Below the pieces are notes generated by a model. That model did no database searches and was not told the DNA's origin. It worked only from the letters and a program-made list of their open reading frames with translations. Below are positions 1 to 8,232 of a stretch of 34,060 bases of DNA, piece by piece. Both the position numbers and the translations under genes were made by a program. The number at the start of each line of letters is the position of its first letter. Position 1 is the stretch's first letter. The DNA comes from JAIVJZ01 sp035296385 (lineage in GTDB: Bacteria; Acidobacteriota; Blastocatellia; Pyrinomonadales; Pyrinomonadaceae). The stretch spans positions 1 through 34,060 of the forward strand of contig DATHBB010000305.1 in the NCBI GenBank assembly GCA_035296385.1, written 5' to 3'.

Positions 1-837
1 GGCGACTCGCCGCACGAGGTGGTCGCTTCCGCCGACGGTCGCACGGCCTACGTCGGCAACTACGGCGCGCAGAAGCCCGGCAACTCTCTGTCCGTCATAG
101 ACCTCGTCGCGCGCAAAGAGACGAAGCGCGTTGATCTGGGCGCGCTCCTGCGCCCGCACGGGATGGTCGAGGCGAACGGGAAAATTTATTTCACACTCGA
201 AGCCAACCGCGCCGTCGCGCGCTACGATCCGGCGACAGACAAAGTTGACTGGCTCATGGGCACGGGCGAGAGCATCTCGCACATGCTCGTCATCACGCCC
301 GACGCCAGGCGTATCTACACGGCCAACATGCTCTCAAACACCGTCACCGCGCTGGGCGTGGGCGTGCCGCCCACCCCGCCGAACATCACGCACATCGCCG
401 TCGGCAAAACGCCCGAAGGCATCGGCATCTCCCCCGACGGGCGCGAGGTGTGGGCGGCGAACCGCGACGACGGCACGATCTCGATCATCGACACGGCGAC
501 GAACAAGGTTGTGGAGACCATCGCGAAGTTTTCGCAACTCCCCTTCCGCGTCGCCTTCACGCCCGATGGCAAGCGCGTGCTCATCCCCGACCCCGTGGGC
601 GGCGAACTCGTCATCTTCGACGCCGCCACGCGCAAAGAGATCAAACGCATCAAGCTCGCGGGCGGGACGGTCGGCGTCGTCGCCTCGGCTGACAGCAGAC
701 GCGCCTACGTCGCACTGCAAGAACTGAACAGCGTCGCCGCGATTGACCTCGAACGGATGGAAGTTGTGGGCAAAGTGGAGACGGGCGCGGGGCCGGACGG
801 CGTCGCATGGGCGCAGAGAAAGGAAACGATGAAGTAG
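1..837 (+). CDS. YVTN-family beta-propeller protein, 5'-truncated by window edge
   Basis: The frame is open from base 1, and residues before the first GTG (19) still read as propeller sequence, so the true start lies upstream of the window. About 278 residues are visible. They contain repeated blade motifs of the YVTN/40-residue type: SADGRTAYVGNYG, SPDGREVWAANRDDGTISIID, TPDGKRVLIPDP and SADSRRAYVALQELNSVAAID. Such proteins are usually exported seven-bladed propellers related to surface-layer and nitrous-oxide-reductase-like propellers. The substrate or partner is not deducible. The last codons and the TAG stop (835-837) lie inside the left arm of a heptamer hairpin element, so the repeat supplies the C-terminal residues TMK or part of them. 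The gene is convergent with DUF1501. Confidence 0.85.
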   Translation, partial: GDSPHEVVASADGRTAYVGNYGAQKPGNSLSVIDLVARKETKRVDLGALLRPHGMVEANGKIYFTLEANRAVARYDPATDKVDWLMGTGESISHMLVITPDARRIYTANMLSNTVTALGVGVPPTPPNITHIAVGKTPEGIGISPDGREVWAANRDDGTISIIDTATNKVVETIAKFSQLPFRVAFTPDGKRVLIPDPVGGELVIFDAATRKEIKRIKLAGGTVGVVASADSRRAYVALQELNSVAAIDLERMEVVGKVETGAGPDGVAWAQRKETMK

Positions 838-906
838 GAACGATGAACGATGAACTGAAAACAAAAGGTCTTTCATTCATCGTTCCGCGTTCCTACTTCA
901 TCGTTT
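824..906. repeat. Heptamer inverted-repeat element A (CGATGAA family)
   Basis: The left arm (824 to about 859) and right arm (872-906) are near-perfect reverse complements. Both begin AAACGATGAAGTAGGAACG when read inward. The arms are built on a 7-base period (GAACGAT units), with TGA at 830, 844 and 851, spacings of 14 and 7. It fills the whole space between two convergent genes. The upstream gene's stop is inside the left arm, and the DUF1501 stop (906-908) touches the end of the right arm. A related copy is at 13511-13694. It could serve as a bidirectional terminator hairpin, but no T-tract is present. Confidence 0.85.
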
Positions 907-2183
907 CACCCTATCACGCCGCGAAACTTCGCCGCGCTCGCGGCGTAACCGGGAAAGACTCGCTTCAAATCGGCGTTGCCGAGATGCTTCTGCGCGACTT
1001 CGCCGAACACGTCGCGGAAGTCCGTCGTCAGGGCGAGGTCGCGCCCGTCGTAGAGTTTGTCTGCGTCGAGTCCCGGCCATCGACCATAGACTTTACCGCC
1101 GCGCGTCTGTCCGCCGATGACGAACATGGCGTTGGCGTGGCCGTGGTCCGTGCCGCGATTGCCGTTCTCTCTGACGGTGCGCCCGAACTCCGACATCGTG
1201 AGGATCACAACGTCGTCCATGCGGCGCGCGCCGAGGTCTGTGTAGAGCGCGGTGATGCCGTTCGCAAACTCGGTCAGACGCAGCGCGAGTTGGCCGCGCG
1301 CGCCGCCTTCGTTGACGTGCGTGTCCCAACCGCCCACGTCCGTGAAGGCGACTTCTAATCCGACGCCCGCTTTGACGAGTTGCGCGATCTGCAACAACGC
1401 GTTGCCGAACGCGGTGCGCGGATACTGCGCGCCGTTCTCCGGTTTGTACTGCGCGGGGTTGACCTGCTTCAAAAAGGCTATGGCCTCGAAGGTCTCTTTG
1501 CCCGTGCCGCCAAGCGCGTCGCCCGCCGCCTGCTCATAGATGTCCTCGAAGCCGCCCTGCACGGAAGGCGTCGCCTGTCCGGCGCGAATCGAGAAGTCCG
1601 CGAGGTTCGAGATGGCGAGCGCGGGCGCGCGACCCTGCATCGCGCGCGGCAAATTCTGCGTCATCGAGACGGCGCGAAACGGTGAAGACTTGAGATCGAC
1701 GCGCGCTTGCAGGTGACGATTGAGCCAGCCGTCGGGCGTTGACTTGACGCCGGGCGTGCCCGCCTCCATGTAGTCCTGCGCGTCGAAGTGCGAGCGCGTG
1801 TTGTCGGGTGAACCGGCGGCGTGAACGACGGCGAGCCGCTTTGCGTCCCACATCGGCTTGAAGCCCGCGAGCGCCGGATGCAGGCCGAAGAACCCGTCGA
1901 GGTCAATCGCCGACTCGTTAGACGCGCCTCTGCCCGGTTGCGGGATGGCGATTGAGGGGCGCAGCGCATAATAATTTTTCTCGCCATGCGGGACGACCAT
2001 GTTGAGTCCGTCCACCGCGCCGCGCTGGAAGATGGCGATCAAAGTCTTGCGTCGCCCGCCCGCGCTCGCGTTCAACCCCTGCGCCGCCACGCGCCGCAAA
2101 AACGACGGCGATGCCCCCACCAACCCGACGCTCGCCAGCGCCACGCCGCCCGACTTCAAAAAGAACCTACGATTGATACTCAT
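906..2183 (-). CDS. DUF1501 family protein, Tat-exported
   Basis: This is a DUF1501 protein of 425 residues. It begins with a twin-arginine signal (NRRFFLKSGG, residues 4-13) and a hydrophobic stretch ending near RRVAAQG. Family hallmarks are FQRGAVDGLNMVVPHGE, HFDAQDYMEAGTPG, GGWDTHVNEGG and MSEFGRTVRENGNRGTDHGHA. The last two carry the conserved Asp/His residues of this alkaline-phosphatase-fold family. DUF1501 genes are commonly paired with DUF1800, as here: the DUF1800 gene lies immediately upstream on the same strand. The biochemical role is unknown and the protein is probably periplasmic. I chose ATG at 2183. A GTG directly before it (2186) is also possible, with an AGAGG-type ribosome site about 6-9 bases upstream. 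The gene is separated from DUF1800 by heptamer element B and ends against element A. Confidence 0.92.
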   Translation of the reverse strand: MSINRRFFLKSGGVALASVGLVGASPSFLRRVAAQGLNASAGGRRKTLIAIFQRGAVDGLNMVVPHGEKNYYALRPSIAIPQPGRGASNESAIDLDGFFGLHPALAGFKPMWDAKRLAVVHAAGSPDNTRSHFDAQDYMEAGTPGVKSTPDGWLNRHLQARVDLKSSPFRAVSMTQNLPRAMQGRAPALAISNLADFSIRAGQATPSVQGGFEDIYEQAAGDALGGTGKETFEAIAFLKQVNPAQYKPENGAQYPRTAFGNALLQIAQLVKAGVGLEVAFTDVGGWDTHVNEGGARGQLALRLTEFANGITALYTDLGARRMDDVVILTMSEFGRTVRENGNRGTDHGHANAMFVIGGQTRGGKVYGRWPGLDADKLYDGRDLALTTDFRDVFGEVAQKHLGNADLKRVFPGYAASAAKFRGVIG

Positions 2184-2203
2184 CACTCAATACCTCTCTA
2201 AAA

Positions 2204-2311
2204 CAGTGACGAGTGACAAGTGACGAGTGACAAGTTAAAACAAAAACTTGTCTTACTTCTTGCTCATCGCCTGTCTTCATCTCGTCACTCGTCACTTGTC
2301 ACTCGTTACTG
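2204..2311. repeat. Heptamer inverted-repeat element B (CRAGTGA family)
   Basis: The left arm (2204-2236) is made of alternating CGAGTGA and CAAGTGA units. The right arm (2281-2311) is its reverse complement, with about two mismatches over 31 bases. The loop is about 45 bases and contains a small inner pairing (GACAAGTT at 2228-2235 with AACTTGTC at 2245-2252). TGA occurs at 2207, 2214, 2221 and 2228, so all three frames are closed. The TAA stop of DUF1800 (2306-2308) lies inside the right arm. The other end abuts the ribosome-binding region of DUF1501, so the element fills the junction of this two-gene operon. Confidence 0.9.
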
Positions 2312-4501
2312 CCTTTGAAACTCGGGCGAGCCGAGGATCAGCGCGGCGATGCGCGCGGCTTCGGGGATCGGTGCGTTTGATCCGGCGGCCAACATCTCGC
2401 CGCGCCGTGCGCCGCGTCCCCGAACGCGCGCGAAGTCTTCGTTGCTCATCGCGCCTGTCGTCATCGTCGAAGCGTCTGCCGCCGTCGTCGTGTTCGTCGT
2501 CGGCGCGGGCGACGTGTTTGTCGTTGTGGTCGCCGTCGCTTCGTTCAGTTGTCTGAGCAGCGCCGCTTTCGTCTTGGGCGACATGTCGCCCTGCAAGATG
2601 CTGGCGGCGAACTCGTCCACGAGGCGCGACTTGTCTGCGACTCCGACAGCGCCGCCGGGCGCGTTTGAGAAGCGCGAGAGATTGACGCGCGTGCCGTTGA
2701 TGCGCCCCGAGACGAGCGCGAGCGCGAAGTTCATGCGTTCGAGCAGCGCGCCCGTGTTGACCCAGTGCTCCGCCGTATCGGGGTAGCCGGTGGGCGCTTG
2801 ATACAGGTAGAGCGGCTCGCCCATGCGCGCGATCCATTGATGCAGCGCGGGGCCGCCGTTCGTCTCACCATTGAGCGAGCGCACGGCGCTGATGGCGAGT
2901 TCAAACGGAGTCTTGATCTTCGCGCGGTAATTCTCCGGCGCGTTGAATTCGGGCGACGCGAATAGCGCGCGCAGGGTTTCGCGTATGTCGCCTTCGGACT
3001 TCGTGTAGGCCGCACTGACGCGCGCGACGAGCGCAGGGCTGGGGTTGTCGGAGACGAAGCGGCGCGCGAGTTTCGTCGCGATGAACTTCGCCGTCGAAGG
3101 ATGTTTGGAGAGAATGTCGAGGACCGTCAAACCGTCGCTCATGCCGCCGCCCGCGGGAATCTTGTGGCCGAGCACGACCTTTTCGCCGTCGTCGTGCAGG
3201 CGCGCGTTGAAGAAGAAGGTTCCGGCGCGTTCGGGGTTCGTGAGTCCGGCTATGCCGCCGCGTCCGCGCGGGTCGAAGATGGTCCAGCCGGTGAAGCAGC
3301 GCGCCACTTCCTGCACATCCTTCTGCGTGTAGCCGCCCTCGACGCCGAGCGTGTGCAGTTCCATCAACTCGCGCGCGTAATTTTCGTTGATGCCGCGCCG
3401 CTGTCGTCGCGGTTGCTGCGGGGCGGGCATCTGCGCTTGCTGTTGCTCGGCGGCGGCGGGCATCTGCGCGTTCTGCCCGTTTGCCCCTTCGCGTCTCAAT
3501 GCGCGTCGGCGGTTCATGCGTGCGCGACGCTGCGGTGGAGTTCCCTGTTCCGCGCTGCCCGCGCCGCTCATCTGCGGGTCAGTTAAAGTCTCGAAGAAGC
3601 GCTTGACGCGCGGGCGCATGCGATTTGCGCCCTGCGCGGCTGTGGGGCTGACGCTCTGGAAGTTGTCGAGATAAAAGAGCATCGCGGGGCTTTGCGCCGT
3701 CGCGAGCAGGAGGTCTTTGAACTTGCCGAGCGTGTGCGGGCGTATGGTGTCGCGGTCGTAGGAAACTAAGAGCCAGCGGTCCGCGCCCTTGTTGGCATAG
3801 ACGTTGAAATGGTTCGTCCAGAAATCGACAAGGACTTCCTGCAACTGCCGCTCGCTGTAAACGGCGCGCAGGATACGCGACGCCTGCAACTCCGCCGTGA
3901 TGCGCGCGGGTTGGAGCAGGTTATTCTCGCGGTAATATTCCTGTATGGCCTGACGATATTCTCTGCGCGCGCCGTTTCGCGCCGCGTCCGCGTCGTTTCC
4001 GCCCGCCGCTTTCATCGCCTCAGTTGCGTTGTCGTTCGACATCGCGCCTTCCGCGTCCATCTTTTCGCCCGCGCCCTTTTTGGTTGCCGCCGCGTCCGGC
4101 TCGCCGCCCTTGCGATTCTCAGCGAGTGCGGCGAGGTCTGCGGGCAGGCGACCCTGTCGCTGCAACGCGCGCACGAGTTGACCCGGTTGCGGGTACTTGC
4201 GGAAAAGCTCCGCGGTCGTCATGCGATAAGACGATAGACCGTTCAACTTCGCTTCCGCCAACGCGTCCTCTATCTTGTCGGGCGCGAGTTGCTGTTCGAC
4301 GTAACGCTCAAGGCCGATTTTGCGCACGCGCTCCACATCGCCCGGGCGCGCGCCGAAACCGAGACGCCCGAGGACATGCACGATGCGTTGATCTTCTCCG
4401 AGCCGCGCGCCCTTCGAGGCCGTCTGCGCCCGGGCCGACGGCGCGGCGAGCGTCGCGCCGATGAGCGCGTAAGCCAGCGCCAGCGCCAGCACGCGCCGCA
4501 T
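2306..4501 (-). CDS. DUF1800 family protein, secreted
   Basis: This is a DUF1800 protein of 731 residues from ATG 4501, where AGGAAGG lies 7 bases upstream and a clean signal peptide follows (MRRVLALALAYALIGATLAA, then SARAQ). An in-frame ATG at 4546 also has an AAGGA site and would add 15 residues. Family hallmarks are HVLGRLGFGARPGDVERV near the N-terminus, VDFWTNHFNVYANKG, NENYARELMELHTLGV, FTGWTIFDPRG and APTGYPDTAEHWVNTGALLERMNFA. Two low-complexity stretches are unusual: an Arg/Gln/Ala-rich insert just before NENYARELMELHTLG and a Thr/Ala/Asn-rich segment near the C-terminus. The role is unknown. The gene is co-transcribed with DUF1501, and its stop codon is provided by repeat element B. 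Confidence 0.92.
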   Translation of the reverse strand: MRRVLALALAYALIGATLAAPSARAQTASKGARLGEDQRIVHVLGRLGFGARPGDVERVRKIGLERYVEQQLAPDKIEDALAEAKLNGLSSYRMTTAELFRKYPQPGQLVRALQRQGRLPADLAALAENRKGGEPDAAATKKGAGEKMDAEGAMSNDNATEAMKAAGGNDADAARNGARREYRQAIQEYYRENNLLQPARITAELQASRILRAVYSERQLQEVLVDFWTNHFNVYANKGADRWLLVSYDRDTIRPHTLGKFKDLLLATAQSPAMLFYLDNFQSVSPTAAQGANRMRPRVKRFFETLTDPQMSGAGSAEQGTPPQRRARMNRRRALRREGANGQNAQMPAAAEQQQAQMPAPQQPRRQRRGINENYARELMELHTLGVEGGYTQKDVQEVARCFTGWTIFDPRGRGGIAGLTNPERAGTFFFNARLHDDGEKVVLGHKIPAGGGMSDGLTVLDILSKHPSTAKFIATKLARRFVSDNPSPALVARVSAAYTKSEGDIRETLRALFASPEFNAPENYRAKIKTPFELAISAVRSLNGETNGGPALHQWIARMGEPLYLYQAPTGYPDTAEHWVNTGALLERMNFALALVSGRINGTRVNLSRFSNAPGGAVGVADKSRLVDEFAASILQGDMSPKTKAALLRQLNEATATTTTNTSPAPTTNTTTAADASTMTTGAMSNEDFARVRGRGARRGEMLAAGSNAPIPEAARIAALILGSPEFQRQ

Positions 4502-4888
4502 GAATCCGCCTTCCTGTTTGAGTTGACTCCCGAACATATTTTTCATAGCAGTATCCTTAAATCCCGACTCGCTCCGTCAATAAAAGCTCGATCATTCGCG
4601 ATTGCCGTTGCCGCTAGTTTAGACGCACACCGTCGCCTGTTGGTTGAACAAAAAATTGGCGGCGGCGGGCGCAATAAATATTGACCGCCTGTGCGGGCGG
4701 TGCTAGTCTCTGCGCCTAACTCATGCGGTTCCAAGCCGAACAGTAAAAACCCCTCGTCGGCTTACTTGCGGCAAGCAAATTTCCCGCACGCCGCTACGGC
4801 GAAAAACTTCTCCGGTCGGTTTGCTCCTCAAAAAACGTGGCCGTCCAGTTACCAACCGTTTCACCAAACTTTACAAGGAGTGTAAACC
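4502..4888. other. Divergent intergenic region with long structured leader
   Basis: These 387 bases lie between the divergent DUF1800 and CHRD genes and hold no convincing gene. The leftward half contains only the ribosome site(s) of DUF1800. The rightward half carries the promoter at 4681-4709 and, from about 4716, a leader of roughly 170 bases. The leader has several short inverted repeats, for example GCCGA with TCGGC and CGCCG-CTA-CGGCG. It ends with the ribosome site AAGGAG ten bases before the ATG at 4889. I could not match the leader to a known riboswitch class by eye. Confidence 0.5.
4681..4709 (+). promoter_or_regulatory. Putative sigma-70-type promoter for CHRD gene
   Basis: TTGACC (4681-4686) is separated by exactly 17 bases from TAGTCT (4704-4709). 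The -35 matches five of six consensus bases. The -10 matches the key first two and last positions only. It would start transcription near 4716, giving a leader of about 170 bases before the gene at 4889. A GC-rich inverted repeat (GACCGCC with GGGCGGT) lies in the spacer. Confidence 0.45.
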
Positions 4889-6409
4889 ATGAATAGCCCC
4901 TTCCGAGCGAGTTCCCTACTCGTCTCCTTACTGCTTCTCATCTGCTTCGCCTCGGCTGCGCAGGCGACCACGACCTTCCGTGCTTTCCTTAAGAGCGAAC
5001 AGGAAGTTCCGCCGCGCCAGAGTCCGGCCTCAGGCACCGGCACGGTCATCCTTAACGACGCCGAGACGCAGATCACCGTCTCGCTCGTCTTCGGCGGCCT
5101 GACCAGCAACCAGACCGACGCGCACATACACAGCCCCGCGCAGGTGGGCGTCAACGCCCCCGTACGCTTCCCCATCGGCTCGCAGGGCGAGACCACCGGC
5201 TCCTTCCGGGATCGCGTCTTTGATGTCACGCCGACGGACGTGGCGAACTTGAAGGCCGGGCTGATGTATTTTAACGTCCACAGCGTCAACTTTCCGGGCG
5301 GCGAGATTCGCGGGCAGATTCACCCGGCGGTCGTCATCAGCGAGTTTCGCTTTCGCGGCCCGAACGGGATTCAGGACGAATACATCGAACTCTTCAACGA
5401 CAGCGATGCGCCCGTCACCGTCACTAGTTCCGACGGCTCGGGCGGCTGGTCGCTCGTCGTCCTCGACGCGGGCGGCAACCCGAGCGTGCGCGTGCCGCTG
5501 CCCGATTTCAACGTCACGATCCCCGCGCGCGGACATTACCTCGCCTTCAACAACGGCGGCTACGGGCTAGGCAGTTACGCCTCCGGCGACGCCTATTTCG
5601 GCGGCGACATCCCGGACGGCTCGGCGGTCGCACTCTTCCGCACGCGCAACCCGTCGAACTTCAACTACGGCTACCGCATGGACGCCGTCGGTTTCAACGT
5701 CAACAATCCGCTCTACCGCGAAGGCTTCGGCGTACCGCTCAACTTCGGCGTCACGCAGAACGTGGAGCACGCCGTCGTGCGCAAGATGCCTTCCGGCGTG
5801 ACGCAGGACATAGGCAGCAACGCGGCGGATTTCGTCATCGTCTCGCCGCTGGCTCAGACGCTCGGCAACATCTCGACCGGCTTCTACTTCTCCATCCTCG
5901 GCGCGCCGGGGCCGGAAAATACCGCAAGCCCCGTCCGGCGCAACGGCATCCTGTCAGGGTCGCTACTCGACACGGCGCGACCCGAACCGAGCCCGCCCAA
6001 CCGCGTGCGCGACACAACGCCCGTCCCGAACGGACAGTTCGGCACGATCTCTTACAGGCTCAGCTTCACCAACAACACTACCCAGCCCGTCACGCGCCTG
6101 CGTTTCCGCATCGTTGAACTCACGACGGCAAACAACCGCACGGCAGCCGAAGCAGACCTGCGTGCGCTCACTTCGAACGACACATTCGTGACGCTCACAA
6201 ACGGCTCGACCGTGCTTGTCAAAGGCACTGTGCTCGAAGGGCCGCCCTCGCAGCCGGCGGGCGGCGGACTCAATTCCAGCCTCGCTGTGCCGACCATTAC
6301 GCTCTCACAGCCGCTCCAGCCGACCGAGAAAGTCAACGTGCAATTCCTGCTTGGCGTACAACAGGAGGGCACGTTACGCTTCTTCCTCAAAGTGGAAGCT
6401 TTACCCTAA
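4889..6409 (+). CDS. Secreted CHRD-domain protein with lamin-tail-like domain
   Basis: This 506-residue exported protein has the ribosome site AAGGAG (4876-4881), and the signal peptide ends near residue 26 (FASAAQA). Residues about 28-145 form a CHRD (chordin) domain: FRAFLKSEQEVPP, SGTGTVILN, DAHIHSPAQ, and NVHSVNFPGGEIRGQI at its end. Residues about 148-255 resemble a lamin-tail domain (VVISEFRFRGPNG, DEYIELFNDSDAPV, PARGHYLAFNNGG). The C-terminal 180 residues are a beta-rich region of the kind seen in exported adhesin-like proteins (SYRLSFTNNTTQPVTRLRFR). No catalytic motif is visible, and a surface or matrix role is likely. The gene is monocistronic: its own promoter and leader lie upstream, and a strong bidirectional hairpin lies 39 bases after the stop. 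Confidence 0.85.
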   Translation: MNSPFRASSLLVSLLLLICFASAAQATTTFRAFLKSEQEVPPRQSPASGTGTVILNDAETQITVSLVFGGLTSNQTDAHIHSPAQVGVNAPVRFPIGSQGETTGSFRDRVFDVTPTDVANLKAGLMYFNVHSVNFPGGEIRGQIHPAVVISEFRFRGPNGIQDEYIELFNDSDAPVTVTSSDGSGGWSLVVLDAGGNPSVRVPLPDFNVTIPARGHYLAFNNGGYGLGSYASGDAYFGGDIPDGSAVALFRTRNPSNFNYGYRMDAVGFNVNNPLYREGFGVPLNFGVTQNVEHAVVRKMPSGVTQDIGSNAADFVIVSPLAQTLGNISTGFYFSILGAPGPENTASPVRRNGILSGSLLDTARPEPSPPNRVRDTTPVPNGQFGTISYRLSFTNNTTQPVTRLRFRIVELTTANNRTAAEADLRALTSNDTFVTLTNGSTVLVKGTVLEGPPSQPAGGGLNSSLAVPTITLSQPLQPTEKVNVQFLLGVQQEGTLRFFLKVEALP

Positions 6410-6447
6410 AACCCAACCCGTCGAACTTAAAACGACGGTCAGCGAAT

Positions 6448-6500
6448 GAAAGAGGAAGGGCGTTTGAGTTTCGGCGAAACTCAAACGCCCTTCCTCTTTC
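6448..6500. terminator. Bidirectional terminator hairpin, perfect 25-bp stem
   Basis: The left arm (6448-6472) and right arm (6476-6500) are perfectly complementary over 25 bp with a 3-base loop GGC. The stem has an AAAGAGGAAGGG base, so it presents a pyrimidine-rich 3' side on the plus strand. It lies between two convergent stops (6409 plus, 6542 minus), as expected for a shared terminator. Confidence 0.85.
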
Positions 6501-6541
6501 TCATCTCGCGCCGGACGACAGACTGCGGCGACGCGCGCCCG

Positions 6542-8002
6542 TCAACGAACCGGACGCGGCGCGCTGGCGGGGCTGCGATTGCCCTCTCTGTCTACGGCGC
6601 GCACGCCGAAAAAGTAGTTGTCCTTAGAGATGCCCTTCGCCGTGTAGGTCGTCACGTTGCCGACCATCTCGGCGTGAGTCCAGACGGGCGAATCCGTCTC
6701 GCGCCAGACGACTTCGTAACCCGCGAGATCGTTTTCCGTGTTCGCAGTCCATTGGAGGTCGGTGTCGTTCGTCAGGCGGCGCGTGAGGAGGCCGACGGCT
6801 TTCGGGCGCGCGGGGGCACGTGCGAGCGTGGCGAGCGCGGCGGCGTTCAGGCGCGCGACCTGCGCGATGTAGCCGTAGTCAACGAACTCCGGCAGGTCGC
6901 CGTAAACAATTCCGTTTTCGGTGCGTACGTTTTGGTGTTGGTGCGTGTAGTCCTCGTTCGTCTCTGTGAAGCGCACCGCCGCGAAACCGCGTTCGAGAAA
7001 CGGGATGTGATCGCCGCCGCGCAAATAACGGTCGCGCCGGTAGATCGTGTGCACTTTGAAGGCGGGCATGTAGGCCGCGCCGATTTCCTTGATGAAGCGC
7101 GCGAGTTGGCGCGAGGCGGAATCGTTTTCGCCGCCGGTGCTGCGACGCGTCGCGGCCTCTTCCGGCGTCTCGCTCGAAGGCACGCCTTCGGAGAAGACGC
7201 GCACGCTCGTGCGGTCGCGCACGCCGTTGCCGCCGAGAGAGTTGCCGACGATGTCGTTCGTGAACATCGCCTCGATGTTGAGGTTCTTCTGTTTGGCCTG
7301 CTCCGCGTAGTGAGTCGCGCCGAGCAAGCCCTGTTCTTCGCCCGCGACCGCCATGAACACAATCGTTGCGTCGAACTCACGGCGCGACATCACGCGCGCC
7401 ATCTCGACGACCGCTGCGACGCCCGATGCGTCGTCGTTCGCGCCCGGCGCGTCGCAAGTCGCATCGGTCGGGCTGGTGCACATCGAATCGTAGTGGCCGC
7501 TGACGACGTACATGCGCGCGGCGGAATCCTCTTTCGTGCCGCGAAGCGTCGCCACGACGTTCGTGATGACGGTCGGTTGCGGGATGCGACCGCGCGGCGG
7601 CGGCATCGCTTCCTGCGTGTAAGACTGTAGCTCGACCGTCATTCGCCCGCCGCCTGCGCCACGCGCGATGCTCTCAAATTCGCTCTTGAGCCAATCGCGC
7701 GCCGCGCCGATGCCGCGCGCGGGGTTGTCCTGCACGGAGAGCGTGTTGCGCGTGCCGAAGGAGACGAGCTTGCGCACCGTGCGCTCGATGTTGCGCGGAT
7801 CGATTTCGGTGAGCATGCGCACGACATCCGCGTCGCGTCTTGTCGCAGCGGGGACGGACGCGGCGGCCTGCGCTCTCCCGCGCGCGTTGCCGCGTCGTTG
7901 CGCGTTGGCGGCGGGCGTGTGGTTGAAGGATGCGATGAAAAAGAGGACGGCGACGACGAATGACGCACACGCGGCGCGCGAGATGTTTGAGATGTTCGAC
8001 AT
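6542..8002 (-). CDS. Secreted M28 family zinc aminopeptidase with C-terminal Fn3-like domain
   Basis: This 486-residue protein has an N-terminal hydrophobic export signal (residues about 9-34). The M28 catalytic domain shows the expected metal and catalytic residues: VSGHYDS (His170), GANDDASG (Asp190), GEEQG (Glu222/223), MFTNDIVGN (Asp250) and GGDHIPF (His332). After residue about 395 a fibronectin type III-like module follows (LQWTANTENDLAGYEVVWRE, GVRAVDREGNRSP). The family hydrolyses N-terminal residues from peptides using two zinc ions. Here it is probably extracellular or periplasmic and serves nutrient scavenging. No strong ribosome site precedes ATG 8002. A palindromic repeat block lies directly upstream, so its promoter may be inside or next to that block. 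Confidence 0.92.
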   Translation of the reverse strand: MSNISNISRAACASFVVAVLFFIASFNHTPAANAQRRGNARGRAQAAASVPAATRRDADVVRMLTEIDPRNIERTVRKLVSFGTRNTLSVQDNPARGIGAARDWLKSEFESIARGAGGGRMTVELQSYTQEAMPPPRGRIPQPTVITNVVATLRGTKEDSAARMYVVSGHYDSMCTSPTDATCDAPGANDDASGVAAVVEMARVMSRREFDATIVFMAVAGEEQGLLGATHYAEQAKQKNLNIEAMFTNDIVGNSLGGNGVRDRTSVRVFSEGVPSSETPEEAATRRSTGGENDSASRQLARFIKEIGAAYMPAFKVHTIYRRDRYLRGGDHIPFLERGFAAVRFTETNEDYTHQHQNVRTENGIVYGDLPEFVDYGYIAQVARLNAAALATLARAPARPKAVGLLTRRLTNDTDLQWTANTENDLAGYEVVWRETDSPVWTHAEMVGNVTTYTAKGISKDNYFFGVRAVDREGNRSPASAPRPVR

Positions 8003-8076
8003 GAAAATTTTCGTTTAACTCTTCAATGGGGTTTTTAAGAAACTGTTTGAGAAGTCCCGTCAGGGACGTTTGAGAG

Positions 8077-8103
8077 TAGCCCGGCACTTCAGTGCCGGGA
8101 TTA
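8077..8103. repeat. REP-like hairpin 1 (TAGCCCGGCAC...)
   Basis: CCCGGCAC pairs with GTGCCGGG around a TTCA loop, preceded by TAG and followed by ATTA. Read on the opposite strand, the hairpin at 8207-8232 has the same frame (TAGCCC, 4-base loop, GGGA) with stem bases exchanged in complementary pairs. Confidence 0.75.
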
Positions 8104-8124
8104 CGTACATGCATTATTGAGTCG

Positions 8125-8183
8125 AGTCCCGTAGGGACGATTGAAGATTGAGACGGGAGAATTTCAATCGTCCCTACGGGACT
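8125..8183. repeat. Inner inverted pair of 21-base units
   Basis: AGTCCCGTAGGGACGATTGA plus one further A at 8125-8145 is exactly reverse-complemented at 8163-8183, with 17 bases between. Each unit also contains its own small palindrome (GTCCC/GGGAC). Confidence 0.85.
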
Positions 8184-8206
8184 CTCTTAACATTTTATAC
8201 ACATCG

Positions 8207-8232
8207 TTCCCAGCCATAAATGGCTGGGCTAT
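8207..8232. repeat. REP-like hairpin 2 (CCCAGCCA...)
   Basis: CCCAGCCA (8209-8216) pairs with TGGCTGGG (8221-8228) around TAAA. It is the inverted, compensatorily changed counterpart of hairpin 1 at 8077-8103. Confidence 0.75.

Noticed and set aside
2204..2311. CRISPR-like repeat array
   Set aside because: Units are 7 bases in direct tandem with inverted arms. There are no 25-40 base repeats with unique spacers and no cas genes.
4691..4885. 64-residue frame in the CHRD leader
   Set aside because: It lacks a ribosome site and coding-like composition, and it begins inside the proposed promoter. More likely leader sequence.
4716..4888. c-di-GMP (GEMM) riboswitch
   Set aside because: A GGCAAGCAAA stretch recalls the class, but the other conserved blocks are not present in order, so I do not claim it.
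6446..7630. 394-residue plus-strand reading frame
   Set aside because: It is the antisense shadow of the M28 peptidase, which has full catalytic motifs. The protein is Arg/Val/Ala-rich without any domain.
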